DNA from: Ficedula albicollis
Taxonomy: Eukaryota; Chordata; Aves; Passeriformes; Muscicapidae
DNA length: 64,000 bases
Direction: 5' to 3'
Assembly: GCF_000247815.1 (NCBI RefSeq)
Contig: NC_021680.1
Location: 1,178,001 to 1,242,000, forward strand
Of the stretch, positions 1-12,340 are shown one piece after another; position 1 is the first letter of the stretch; every line of letters begins with the position of its first letter. The notes beneath the pieces are model-generated. The model did no database searches. It saw only the letters and a program-made list of their open reading frames with translations, and was not told the DNA's origin. The translations under genes were made by a program, and so were the position numbers.

Positions 1-2042
1 AAGGGTAATTGTGACAACTACAATTCACAGGTGCATTAACCTTCCTCAATTTTTAGAGCAAGTTTTGTACCAAACAGCCACCGTACTCAAAAAACAGAAT
101 TTCATCCTTTTGTTCCCCGTGTATTTTGCATTCTTCTCTTCACTCACTGTATTCAGATGCACATTGACCTTTCTGACCCATCTGCTGCATGCAAGTATTT
201 GTGAGGAGGTCCAGGTGTTTATTCTGGCATCAGTCTTTAGCAGGCCTATATCTAGTTGGAACTGTCTAGTTTTCATTGGTCCTTTTTGACATCTTTATAC
301 ATTATAAAAAATCTTTATCTTTTAACCATAAAGATGTTTCTTCTATGGCATAGTTTTGATTCTGTGCACCATGAAATCTGTTGACCTTAATTTTAAATAT
401 CAGGGATAGTGACTAGGCATTGCAATTCTCAACCCTCCTTTTCCCAAGCAGTGCAAGAAACTTAAACTTCCAACTCAAGAATATAGTATTAAAGGAAGGT
501 GAATAATGTTACAATAAGCTTCCTAAAATTTCTTTGTGTTTTCTTCCAAAAATGGATTCAAATCTGAACTTCTAGCGGTAGAGGGGTCAGTGAACATCAG
601 GATAGATAATTTAGAGGATAAGACTTAGTGCTATTGCCTCATTTTGTATGTGCAGCAGGCATGTATTGAGAAAAAGATGCATTAAGAACAGAACTTGGAA
701 GCAAGGGTTTGCTGGGAAGCAGGAAGTTGTGGTTTTTTTTAGAATTATACTTGTGCTGTCTGACCAGACATCAGTGCAATGCTTTGATATGAACTGTTTC
801 CTTTCTGTCATGATGTGCCACTGAAATTCGCATGACATCTGGCATTTTGCTTGGGCTCATGCCTGAATTTTCTGCAGACCTTGAATAAAAATAGTTGTTC
901 TTCACATCAGCAGCTGGTGGGGTGTAATGCTGCAGAACAGTCACAAATGAATGTTTGGCTTCATTTTAAGGAACCAAGTTGAACTTTCGGCTATGACTAA
1001 AGGCAATTTGAAAGAAACAAAAACAAAACAGCCACCTAAACCCAAAACCCCCCACCAAAACATTTTGCTGTGCTAACAGAAGCCAAGAGCAAGCACTCAA
1101 AGAGATGTCTGAGAAAAACTTGTTTTTCTGAATAGCTGAATTTCTTTTAAATAGCAATTCTGTCAACATTTCAATAAAGTGAGAAACATGATAGAGTTCC
1201 GGGCAGCTCAGAGGTAGTTAATTGTGTTGTCACTAATTTTAATTCCTAGTGATACATGAATTTATCTAATGACCTAAGGAGTGTAACACGTGAAGGTGGG
1301 ATACAGTGTCTTGAATGTATTTTCATAATTTTTATGGTTTTAGTTTGCCATCTCGTACTGACAACAGGTTACTGGGAATGTAGTTACTGATTTTAAATTT
1401 TCAATGCTGAGTGTAATTAGAGAATTGGATCCAGCCTTGATTCAGTTATCCTTTCAACTTACCACTCTTGAATATTTTAACTAAACACTTAGAAACTCAT
1501 TGCATGACTGTGTTGGTGGGTTTAGATGTTCATTTTAAAGCAGGTCAGTATGAAAGGATGAAAATTCTTCTAGTAGAGTTTTCTTCTGACAAATGTAAGT
1601 ATTTAGGACAAAAACTTGAAATTATATAATTTGTTTATGGTTAATTAACTCCTCTTGTTCACTCTTGCCAGCAACTGCAACGTGTAGCTAGGAGGCATCA
1701 TCAAAGAAATTGGTAAATATTAGAAAGTTTATGCTATTACTCAATTTTCATATTTTTGTAACTCAAATCCAGCTGCAGAGAGAACCCCCAAAACTTTGTG
1801 ACTTGAAGGTATTGATCAGATTGAATTTCTGAGTATCGGACCTTTCAACAAATTCATCGTGGGGAGATTTAGGCCATTTACAAACTAAAGCTTTCCCTGG
1901 GAGGTAGAAAGGGGAGAGAAAATCAGGAGCAAGTGTGAGCTGTACCAGGTACTTTCAATTCTTCCTTCTGTTTCTATGGTCGGGACAGTTTCTCTCGGAA
2001 GTGGAGACAGGTTAGACAGATAGTGGCAGGTAACTAACTCAC
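1..2042. other. Intronic DNA (ANGPTL1 intron after first coding exon; also inside RALGPS2 intron)
   Basis: AT-rich unique sequence. On the minus strand it is the 5' part of the ANGPTL1 intron that begins at the GTGAGT donor. On the plus strand it is part of a RALGPS2 intron. I looked for the next ANGPTL1 exon (start of the fibrinogen-like domain, expected PFKDCQ-like and DPGGWTVIQ-like coding) and did not find it. No repeat family is recognised. Confidence 0.7.
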
Positions 2043-2868
2043 CCTCGTTAATCAAAGCCAGAGGTGGTAGTCTGAAAGGACTCTTGGTAGGAGAGGTGGC
2101 GGGGTCAGGTGGTGGCCGTACGTCTCTGTCCCGGGGGTAGCCTGGGTCCCGCTGGATCTCGTTGCCTCCCAGCAGGACGGGGGTGTAGGACTGGCTGTTG
2201 GGGATGTGCTGCGGCACCACCTGCACCAGGGGCGGGGACCCGTGCGGGTCCTGGCGCGAGAAGATCCTCAGGCACTGCTCCTCCAGCAGCGAGATAGTCA
2301 CCGACTGGTTGTTTACCAGGTCGGTTAGCGCTGCGTACTTTGCCTCAAGCTCCTTGTATTTTGTTGCCATCTTCAGCATTTCTGTTGTAACGTTAAGGAC
2401 TTTGTTTTCCAGCTGGGAAAGCTCGAGCGAGTTGTCGCGTTTCCGAATTATCTCGTGCAGGAGTTGCATGTACAGTTGGGTCACGCGCGAGTTCATGTTC
2501 CGGCTTTCTTTCCTCAGCAGTTTGACTTCGTTCACAATGTTCCCGTCCACATCCACCACCAACTGCAAAATGTCGATCTCCCGCTTCTGCTTGGACAGCA
2601 CATCCTTCAGGTTCTCGATGTCCATCCTGGTGACTTCATCTTTCCTGTTCCCAGTGCTCGGGCCATTCGTGTTCACGCAGATCGGCCCTGTGATTTTTTG
2701 TTCTGGGACCAGGAAGGTGTAACCACATTTCTTCCCTTCCTCTCCCCCGTCTGCTGAACGAGGCTGCCTCTGCTGGGGCGTCTTGCCCGGCGTGGATTGT
2801 TCCGTACAGCGCCCGATAGACAGCAGCAGGAACAGCAGGACACCCAAAGTCCACTTCAATAGCTTCAT
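2043..2868 (-). CDS. ANGPTL1: ANGPTL1 first coding exon (signal peptide, coiled coil, linker)
   Basis: This is the N-terminal coding exon of angiopoietin-like 1, a secreted glycoprotein of the angiopoietin family. The reading frame starts at the ATG whose first base is 2868 and gives 275 full codons plus one base of a glycine codon. It then meets a GTGAGT donor (2042-2037 on the minus strand); the frame running on to 1885 is intron read-through. Residues 1 to about 22 form a hydrophobic signal peptide (WTLGVLLFLLL core). KKCGYTFLVPEQ (about 46-57), VDVDGNIVNEVKLLRKESRN (about 105-124) and NSLELSQLENK (about 146-156) match ANGPTL1. Residues about 80-200 are coiled-coil-like, with N-glycosylation sequons at N159 and N187. 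A proline-rich linker ends in ALINEG, where known ANGPTL1 proteins enter the fibrinogen-like domain. Those later exons are not in the window. The gene lies antisense within a RALGPS2 intron. Identity is by recalled family sequence, not a search. Confidence 0.96.
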
Positions 2869-2898
2869 TTTAAAGCTAGTGTGATGACTGTCAGGAGC
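2869..2898 (-). other. ANGPTL1: ANGPTL1 5' UTR part of the first coding exon, with splice acceptor
   Basis: Immediately upstream of the ANGPTL1 start codon the minus strand reads through about 30 nt to a pyrimidine-rich tract ending TTCAACAG, a good 3' splice site with AG at 2900-2899. This implies that the coding exon begins at 2898 and that at least one noncoding 5' exon and the promoter lie at higher coordinates, possibly within 2.9-12 kb. I could not identify that exon or promoter. Confidence 0.6.
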
Positions 2899-3373
2899 CT
2901 GTTGAACAGATAAAAGATAAAGTCATTAAATCAGAGGCATAGCTAAGGCTCCTGGACTTTTGAACTGCCTAAACTGATGTGTTTGCCATGCTTGCGTGTA
3001 TGTAGCCAACCATTTGGAATCTCTTGCTTGGAGTTGATTTCCATTAAGTTGGCTGGCTGTTTTGTGCAGCAAACTAAAATTTAGATATAGGATTTAGTAA
3101 AGGAGTTGTTGCAATGGGTAAGTTTTCAGACACAGTGTTGTGCTTAGATTCTGTGTTATGCTCCATTATCAGTTGACTGCTCAGATCTGTGCTCACTGCA
3201 ATTACATGCATGAGGTTATAGAACATGGAGTGCTTTCAGAATACCATCCTGGAAGGGAAGCAGGGAGATGAAATTATTTATATAAATGTTGGAATTTGGA
3301 TTATATAAGCTTTTCTGGTCCCCCTTTAGCTTTAATATAGATACATATAATTTGTTAAATAGTATAATACATA

Positions 3374-3575
3374 CCTATTCATATATGCACCCATTTTTCA
3401 AGTTTATATATATACACAGTTTCAGTAGACTTGAAAAATGGATCTTTAACACTATTTTTGGACATGAGTGTTAGGGCCTATTCATATATACACCCATTTT
3501 TCAAGTTTATATATACACAGTTTCAGTAGACTTGAAAATGGACCTTTAACACTATTTTTGGACATGAGTGTTAGG
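3374..3575. repeat. Two-copy tandem duplication, 103-bp unit, containing an inverted repeat
   Basis: Copy 1 (3374-3476) and copy 2 (3477-3575) are almost identical, differing by a few substitutions and short indels in the TATATA run. Each copy holds an inverted repeat: CCATTTTTCAAGT at 3391-3403 pairs perfectly with ACTTGAAAAATGG at 3429-3441. The second copy has lost one A in one arm. Each unit can therefore form a 13-bp hairpin around an AT-rich loop. Confidence 0.9.
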
Positions 3576-5342
3576 CAGAAGGCAGGAGATTAGATATTGT
3601 TACAAACATCGACAATTACTCTTTCAAGTGACTTTGAATTTGTAAGAAAAGCTTAGAACACTGTTTACTCTACATATATGTTCCTATTTAGTTTCCTTGA
3701 GATGAACGTTTAGAATTGTTGTCACACTGTTTTTGTATCTTTGAGAACATCTTTATCCAAATAATGCTGAAGTATCAGGTGTGTTTTCATTATAAATACC
3801 ATACCGAAATATTTCATTGATCTTTCAAAGAAAACTAGGAATTTCTTTTAACTCTAAAGAATTAAAGTGCAGTGATAAAGATCCAGGAGTGTTTTTTGAG
3901 ACCTTGTTTTTAGCTTTAAATGTTTGAGATTATAAACAAAGGTAGCACTTAAATAGGGAAAAAAAAACCCCTTCATTTTTAAATAATTTGTTTGCTTTTT
4001 GAAGCAGATCACTCTGCATTTCTCAGCTATTGATCTGGTTTTCCTTTCCAGAGCCCTTTTGCAAGCCTTTGGATAGCCTTTCTACAGTGGCCTTTGGATA
4101 ATTACAGAGAGAAATACAGTAAGAGCAGGGAAAGTTAATTACCCTGCTGTTCCCTCTAAGTCCAAGTTTAAGTGCATTTGGCAATCCTGACACAGTGATC
4201 CCAAAGGAGAAGCAGAGCTGTGCTGCTTCCTTTGCATTCACATTACAAATGATACGGTGACTTTTGGGTCAGGTCCCTTTTCTGAGTTCTGTTACTTGCT
4301 TTAATATTACTATAACAAATGGTGTCTGCTCAGCCTCAGGAAACCTGTCAAGTCTTTGTTTCTTGACTTCACTAAGAGCAGTGGTTACAAGCTTCAAACC
4401 AGTCAGGAGCTAGAGCTAGGAATTCTGCTGAAATGTTTGGTAACTTTTTGTTTGTCTGATGGCTGTATTGCAAGCCCTGCTTCCAGAAGGGGAAGAAAAC
4501 ACATGTAATACGTACTAAAAGTCCTTTCTTACCCTGCATAAATGGAGGGAGCACATAAGTTTGAGGAATTTTTTTTTTAAATACTTGCTTCTCTTAGTTT
4601 GCAGGAATAGATATTTTTGTGCCTGCTAGTAAATATTTTTATCAAATACAAAGCTTAATGGTTTTGTTGATATTCCTCTGCTGAAACTGCAACTTTGGTT
4701 TAAAGAGTAAAAAGAAATGTTAGGAAAAAGTATCACTTTTCTCCAGAGCTGGTTGTGTGTTTTTCTTCAGTAGTTTCAGACATATAAAATAGTAATCATT
4801 TGGACAGTGCTCAGATTTGGTAGTTCATTAGGCTAAATGTTCACATGCATCATGGGAAGCACATGGGGTACTGTTCTGTGTGTGGTTTCTAACTTGACAA
4901 GGATGAGCTGAATTAATTGTCTGAAGTTTAAAACCTCTTTGCATCTCCTAACTTACTTTTCAGTACTTTTGCATTTACTATTTGCAGATTGAGGGAAAGA
5001 GATTTCGTGGCATGTGGTTGAGGATGAAGCCATAGTACAAGTCCAGTATTTTGCTGTTTTTTCACAGTGTATAATAGGTACTTAATAGCCCAAGAAAGTG
5101 AATAACATTTTAGTTCTTGGGAATTTTAAAGACCCTACAGAGTAACTGAAATAATGAATGGCTGGGGATTTTTTCCCATAGCAGCACATTTTCCCCCTGA
5201 AATTCCTATTACTTAAATGAATATTTCAAAACTAAGAACTTTGCAATGCAGTCTACATTCTAGCCATGTATTCTGCTGCAGTCTGTTTTCTGCATTTCTT
5301 TTAGTATTAAATGTGTTCATTTACTGTGTACTTTTTCCCTAA

Positions 5343-5462
5343 TGTGTTAAAGTTTCAAGCTCTGTGTCCATACATGTGCTGTCAGACCATTAAATGAATT
5401 AATATGTGTTAAAGTTTCAAGCTCTGTGTCTGTACATGTGCTGTCAGACCATTAAATGAATT
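5343..5462. repeat. Two-copy tandem duplication, 62-bp unit
   Basis: A 62-bp unit beginning TGTGTTAAAGTTTCAAGC at 5343 is repeated at 5405 with only a couple of substitutions (CCATAC versus CTGTAC-type change) and ends near 5462. It is intronic and noncoding. Confidence 0.9.
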
Positions 5463-8400
5463 AAAGGGTCTAATACAGCACAGCCGAATCCAGCAGCTGC
5501 ATAAGATTATGTCCTCGAATTTGAAATTCAGAAATACCTTGTAGTAAACTGAGACATTCAGATAAGCAAGGATGAGTTCCTTCTGAGAATCTACCTAGTG
5601 TATATGCTTCCATGGAAATGTTGATGTTGAAAAAATTATATGTCTTAAAATGTTGCTTGTCAAGTTTGAGCAGCTTAATGCCTAACTTGTTATACAAGAA
5701 TAGGTTCTGAGCAAGGTATTTACCTGGAGTTTTAATCAGCTTAGAAGGAAATGAAAATACTGTTTCAGAAATTTCCTGATGTTCTGGGCAAGCAGCTTAA
5801 AAAAATAGGAGCTGTTTATCCAAAGTGTACCAGAATGATAGCCTAATATGTAAGACCTAAATGACAAATTAAAATTAGAGTTGGGAAATAGTTCTAGGGA
5901 TTTTAGATCAGACACATTTTGTCCCGGATTCCCAGGTTTAGATGTTTAGGTAGTGGCAGAACTGTTAGGAGACAGCTGAGGCTCAGGGAGCAGCTCAGAC
6001 AGAACCACAGTCTCCAACTCTCCCTGCAGGTTTAGAGTCACCTCTACTGAGGGGCTGCTGGTGCAGCCTGTGGAAATGCAGCAAGGAAGTTTGTGATTAC
6101 AGATACCATTGCTTTGAAATACATTATTTATCTCTTTATTAAATGCCATGGTTTTTAGATTAGAACAAACTGTCATTTCAGTTGGTTCTGTCATGTTTCT
6201 GTGCCACTCAGTTTTGGGTCTCAGATTTCTGTAGAGGTTTCATTATGTATGTTCTGGCCTGCTGATGTTTTATAGCTTCTGCAGAGGAAAATGTGCAGTT
6301 ATTCAAAGCAACACAAGCTTCTTCGTCAGCTTGTCAGAAACACTCAGAGCTGTGGATAGGGCTTCTGATTTCTTTCTTTTTCCAGTGATCCCTGTGCAAA
6401 AAAAAACCCAGCTTGCTTTCAAAATTACTTTTTGATTTATTACTTTTAAAAGTGTTTAAAGGTACAAAATTCCAATTTAAAAGGGCAAAACAAGCCAGTA
6501 ACTACTATTTCTAACTGCTGTAACACAGACTGTGTTATCCCCCTGAGAAATACTGGAATTGCAAATAAATAGAGTTGCATGGATCAGAATGTGGGGAAGC
6601 TGGTATATATTTGGCATTTTTTAGCTTTCTGCACAGCAAACTATTTGTTCTTTGTTGTACTGCTGTGACTCATGTTCAGCAGGATGTAAAATTTGGAAAC
6701 TCACAACACAAATTGGAATCTGTTCTTCCAGAACTAACAAAGGCTCGTTCTCCCTGTGCAGTGTAGGGTGATATAGGTGAATGTAACGAAGCTGTTGCAG
6801 GTAAATGGGAACATAGGATTCCTTTTGTATGGAAAATGCAGTATCAGTATTTACTTTTATTCCAAATATTTAATAAAAGAAATATGGTCAAGTGATAAAT
6901 GTCAGCAGTGCCCTCTTACATGTAACAGGAAGAGAAAGACTGGTTTTTTTGAGAAAGTAAATTACAATACTAAGACTAAAGATGCTCTGAACATGATACC
7001 AGCTAATCAGGGAGCTGTGTTACTGATGTTACATGGACTTCATTTTCTGTTGAGCTTTGCCTTAGCAGCTGAAATTAATAATCCCAGCTGTGTTCTGCTG
7101 TGTCTGCACAGGCTACATGAGGATTTTTGTAGATTTTTTTAGCTTAAAACTGGGTCCATGCCATTAGAAGTAATACTAATGTGGAGAAAACACCCTTTCT
7201 ATGGGAGAAATGTTCCCATGGATTTCAGTATATTTTTGTATTTAAGTAAGTTACTTCTCCCTATATAAACAAGTGCTTTTCCGGCAAGTCCCTCTGCCTC
7301 TGCTGAAATAACAGGATTGCTTTCAATTGTATTGACTGGGATCCAGGAATAATATGTTCTTGGGTTTTGTTCGTCAGATGCATGATGTATTGAGTCACAG
7401 AATTCTGCTTCTCAGAGATTGCCATGAATCTGATTCCTTTTAGGAAAGGCAATCTAAAAATCTTCAAGGGGTTTTGAGGTTGTCACTGAAAAGGTGCCCC
7501 TTTTAAAAATGATAACTTCTTAGAAATTCTCGGCGGAAGAGATTTGTTAGTTTTGTCATAGTAGATATTCTGAGAGCACAGCAAAATGTCATGGCATTTC
7601 CAGATTTTTTAGCGAAGCTTTTTTAGCATGGGGGTTCCTTTGCATTTGTTGGCTGCCGCTGTGTGTGTTTGCACTGTTTCAGCAGGCAGGTACAATGCAG
7701 TGCTGCATTTTGTGTTCTGAAATGTGTGATTCTGGGGCTCCAGCATTCTGCTTAGAACAGATACTGAAGATATTAAGCATCTTGTTATGCTTGGAAATCT
7801 TACTTCATTCATTGGTGTATAAATTTTAAGGACGAAACCATTAGGGCACATTACAAAAAGCAAAGCCCAGGAAAACAATTATTAAAACCTGACAGAGCCA
7901 TGTAGTTACTCCTAAAGTTTAAAGGTTCAGAATTTCCATTCTTTTTAGTAAGTTCCTTTAAAACTTCAAATAGTGTGGTTTTTTTCACTGTACTTCAGAT
8001 TATTCTTTTGGCAGCAGCATAATATTAGTATTACATTATTTTTTTTTTAAATAAACATTTCAAAATTTGAACTCCTGATGTTGGAAGGCAGCAATGGAGA
8101 GAGAGTTAAAACCTTGTATACAGCCAGTTTATTGCTTTAAAATTATTGACTCAGCTGTTTTCATTTGTGGAAGATTTAGGAATTGTTCTAAGCAGCGTAA
8201 ATCAGACCCTTGGCTGATGATGAATGAATGGAGCCTGGTGTCCAAAGCACATTATGTGCTTCAAATGGGGGTTGTATTGTTGTTGTTTAGACGATTCTCC
8301 TCCTTATGTAAATCAGCACAAAAGGATAGTAAGGAAAAGGACTGAAGAACCTGGAAAGGATCCATCTTCCTTGTTTTTATCAAGGCTGCTTCAGACTTTT

Positions 8401-11120
8401 TTCCTCTTGTAGATACTAAACCTTAATTAAGTTTGTCTTCTGTAACACTTTGTCTCTCCTTTCAGCATCAGCCCTCTCCTTCTCTGTTACTGTGTCAGGC
8501 ACCTCTGAGTTTGTAAATGCAAATACATCAATTAAGTTCATTTGCATTGTTCCTGGATTATTTACTGTATTTTAATTTCCAAGTCAGCATGAAGAAAGTT
8601 TTCTATTCTTTTCCTATGTTTAAGTGACTGTTTTTTGGTTTTCATCTGTACTTTTCTGTGTGTAAACAACTTTCTTTTTTTAATCATTGATTAGCAGCAG
8701 CATTCATCTCCGTTTCTTCCCCTAATGAACTGTAACAAACCCCTCAGTTTTCCACTTACTGTTGTGTTGCTTTGTACACTGCATTTTGTGTTTATGAAAT
8801 GGATCTTTATTTAGAAACAAACTGCAGTTCAATTGAGGTACAAATAAGGAAGGTATTAGTGTCTGTTGCAGCGATGTCTTTGGATTTTCAGCTGCACAAT
8901 TGATTGTACTACAAACTCGATTATGTTCTGAATCAGTGTGTGACTCTGGTTTCTTGGTTGGCTCTAGGACTCAGGCAACTTCAACTCCTCACAAGTACCA
9001 TAAATAAAAACGTACTTGAAACGATATACAATGATTGCTACTTACAGATGTGCATTGATTTGCTTGGGACTTTTCACAGTGGTTTTATTGAGGTATCCAT
9101 TTTCTAGTTCTAGTAATGCTAGGTCTATGCTCTGGTGTTGGGTGAAATCCAGTTCCCTGAAATCAATAGGATTTTTGGCTTTTGCCTTCTGGTAGGATCA
9201 GAATTTCACATGACTATGTTCACAGTACCCAAATTACATGCTTAGCAAAGAATCTGGTAGTGCTAATTTTCTGTAACTGAAGATAACAATACAGCTAAAC
9301 AACCGAAACTTGTTCATCTCTACGACTGGAACAAGTTAGTCTGTGCTCTTATGCTGTGCCTTTCTCTTTCCAAAGTCTACCAAATGCCACAAAAATGAGT
9401 CTTAATGTTAGTTGTCAAATGTTTCTCAGGCTGAAAGAGATTTGTTTCTTCACAATTGCATGTTGAGGGAGATGTATGTAGCATTCAGAAATAGCTCAAA
9501 ATCAAACTCGTAAGTAAGAATAACTTTAAAACTTACCAAGAAATAAAGTCTTCCAGCTGGTTTGCTTCTGTGGCAGATGGAAAATCCAGAGGCCAAGTTG
9601 CTTTTGCTTCCTAAATTACCCGATGGTGTGGAGTGTTAATCTGCAGCTGGAGCTGAAAACTGCTTTTGTCTTTCTCTATTAGATCCAAGCTGTATTGAGG
9701 AATTGCGTTTCTCCATACGATAACCAAGCTAACTAATCAGTTTAAAAAAAAGAAAAAAAGTAATGCTCCAGTATGTGTTGTTCCAGGAGAGAAAGAGAAA
9801 TGTTTTTTGAAACTGCAGTGTTTAATTCTCACATGCAGAAGTGCTCTAACCAGCTACAGCTGACCCAGATTCCATATACATCACTTTTGGACAGTGTTTT
9901 TTTAAACAAACACACACTCGGCTCAGCCGTTCAGCCCACCTATGATGTCACCGCGAGCACTCAGAGAGCAGAAGAAACTCCTCCTTCGGATTTCCTATCC
10001 ATACCCTCCAGAAAAGGAGGGGGTAGGGAGGCTGAGAAGTTAGGAACAAGGAAAGATTGTTTGCCAGTAGAAGGGAGGTACCATATGGCAACGGACTGTG
10101 CAAGAGTTCAGCAGGCAATTACAAATCAAACATTTTTACTATGCTGCCTAAAGATGCCTTTCAAGTTATTACAGTACTGGGCTTCATTTAGAAGAAAGAT
10201 TCTTTCAGGCTGATAAAACTGGATTTGTGTTCCTGGGAATAAAAGGGGCAGCCTGGCTGGATACAACAGGAAAAATGAAGCATTTGTAGTCTAGAAGAAT
10301 GTTCAACAGAATGTCGCATTCAATTCTTGACGTTCACTTAATATGAAACAGTTACAGTTGTTAAAGGCAGGAATTCTCTAATACATGTGGAAAATGTTAA
10401 AACTCTGTGTGTGATGGTTTTGGGTAGGTATCAGAATATTTGATAACATCTGACTGGTGTTAAAAGTAGCAAAAGCCACAGAGATTACACTCTACAAGAA
10501 ATACAGGATCTGGGTTTGGTTCTGTCCATACTCAGCCAGCCCTTGAGTGCATTCAATTTACTGCCATTGATCTTTCTGGTTTCTTCACAAAGGCAGTGCC
10601 AATTGCATTTTAAAGAGAATTACCCTTGTATGCATTGAAAATTATTTTAGATTTCGCAGAAGTACATCCAATAGAGAACTGTTCTTTACAGAAGGCTTGT
10701 TTTTGGTTTAGCTTAAAGAAAAGATCAGTACAAGTCATTCAGAGGTAATTCTACAAATACACTGGTTTATAAAATCCTGCATAATAGTGCAGGTGCCTGT
10801 TACAGGGTATTTCCTTATATATATAATTAATAAGTATGATTTACTTCCTTCAGTGGAAGACTGAGTGGGTTTGGGATTTTTAAGGCTTGTTTGGACATGG
10901 GTTAGTAAATTCAGGTTCAGGACAGCTTATGCACTCTGGGTAGCATAGCAGTTAAATGCAACTACCTGATGTTTCTGATTATCCTTTCTGGTTTTTAGCA
11001 AACTGTTTCTAGCAGAACAGAAAATTGGGAGATTTAGTAGTATATCAGGTAATGTATAATACCTTTTTATTCACTTTTTTATATGTCACCTTTCAACCAC
11101 AAGTATTTTAATTTGTTTTT

Positions 11121-11156
11121 GTGTGTGCACACACACGTGTGTGTGTGTGTGTGTGT
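11121..11156. repeat. TG/CA dinucleotide microsatellite with central palindrome
   Basis: A (GT)n-(CA)n-(GT)n tract. The left part reads GTGTGTGCACACAC, which is self-complementary, followed by a CACGTG junction and a longer GT run. It is alternating purine-pyrimidine sequence, the kind that can adopt Z-form or cruciform structure. Confidence 0.9.
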
Positions 11157-12202
11157 TGCTTTTGGAGGCATGCCCAGAGTTTCCCAGCTCACATTTGAGG
11201 ACTGTACTTGTTAGGTGCTATACAAACACAACTGCTGTTCTTGTGAGGTTGTATTAATAGTCTTCCACCTGTAAACCTAAGTCCTTGTTATGATTTTGGT
11301 TGTACAAGAGGTGAAGTAAAATATAATTTAAAATTTTCCCTGTTACTGAAACAAGCTTCTTAAATGATGTTATTTAAGTTTGTGTCATTTTTTAATTGGG
11401 ATATCTGTGAAAGATACAAGGGATGCAGACCAATTCCTTTGAACAGCAGAGTTGTTCAGGATATGCTTTGCTTAGTTGAGACAAACAGGTGAAGTTCAAG
11501 AAATGGAGTTGTAGTGAGAAATAAAATAAACATTTTATCTATGTTGGTAGATAAATGCTAGTTATCCAGCATGTATAAGGAGGAGGATTTTCTTCTCTAC
11601 ATGATCAGGGGATTGAAGGACCAGTAAGGTTGCAAGCAGTAAGGTGAAGAAGGCAGGTAGGGAATATGAAGTGACTTATGTAGAAGGCTGTAGCATCTTG
11701 GGAGCTGTGATTATTACAAACTGCAGGATTCATTCATTCCAGTCTGGGTGCCCATTTTCTCTAGTAAATCTTTCCCATGTTGCTGCAAGTTGAGCTGAGT
11801 TTTTATTCAGCTTGAAGAGTTATGGGTATGATTTATCTTCCTATTGTTTTTTAATTGCTGCATTGGAGGAATGAAGTAGTGGACTTCTGAAACAATTAAT
11901 TTTGATGGAGTATTTTAGCACTGTGTGTTTAGTATGCTTCATATTTGTCAAGGGAGTAGTAAATTGGTGCTGTGGAGAAGATGAGGTTTGTGAGTGGCTG
12001 GGCAGGTCCTTGTAATTACTTTTAGCTTTCTAAAATGATTTCCCAGGTAAATCAAAAATCCTATTCTGAGACAGTGCTTTTGTCAACCTGCTTTAATGTT
12101 AGTGCAAGCAAATATTCTTCATAATATTCTTAATGAGGGGGGTTTTTTCTGCTTAATGAAAGACATTAAACAAAGAAACTTCTCATTCTGGTCTCATTTC
12201 AG

Positions 12203-12340
12203 GTATTTATCTGTCAGACTTGACATATATTGACTCTGCCTACCCCTCAACAGCAAGCATTCTGGAAAGTGAGCAAAGAACAAATCTAATGAACAACATT
12301 CTTCGAATTATCTCAGATTTGCAGCAGTCCTGTGAATATG
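12203..12340 (+). CDS. RALGPS2: RALGPS2 exon: RasGEF domain, C-terminal part
   Basis: Acceptor TTTCAG ends at 12202 and donor GTAAGC starts at 12341. The 138-nt exon enters with two bases of a glycine codon and leaves with one base of an aspartate codon. It reads (G)[20 protein letters not shown] followed by the helix [19 protein letters not shown]. This is the late part of the Cdc25-type RasGEF catalytic domain; the IYLSDL and YIDSAYP motifs are hallmarks of the RalGPS family. Its length is a multiple of three, but skipping would damage the GEF fold. Confidence 0.97.

Larger units (their letters stand above)
2899..12202 (+). other. RALGPS2 intron (part), also upstream region of ANGPTL1
   Basis: About 9.3 kb without a recognisable exon. 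It contains two adjacent two-copy duplications (3374-3575 and 5343-5462), a TG/CA microsatellite at 11121-11156 and several A- or T-runs. Open frames such as 6777-7142 and 9773-10213 show no family resemblance and are taken as chance. A pyrimidine tract ending TTTCAG at its right edge is the acceptor of the first RALGPS2 exon here. A noncoding ANGPTL1 5' exon could be hidden in this interval. Confidence 0.7.

Noticed and set aside
1885..2042. Extension of the ANGPTL1 frame beyond INEG to a 327-residue protein
   Set aside because: A GTGAGT donor follows exactly at the conserved exon end, and the extra residues do not resemble the fibrinogen-like domain. This is intron read-through.
2109..2757. 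Plus-strand open frames of up to 174 codons
   Set aside because: They are antisense shadows of the GC-rich, constrained ANGPTL1 coding exon and have no independent support.
9773..10213. 146-codon plus-strand frame
   Set aside because: No recognised motif and no good splice or promoter context. It does not match the missing RALGPS2 exon before GIYLSDL.
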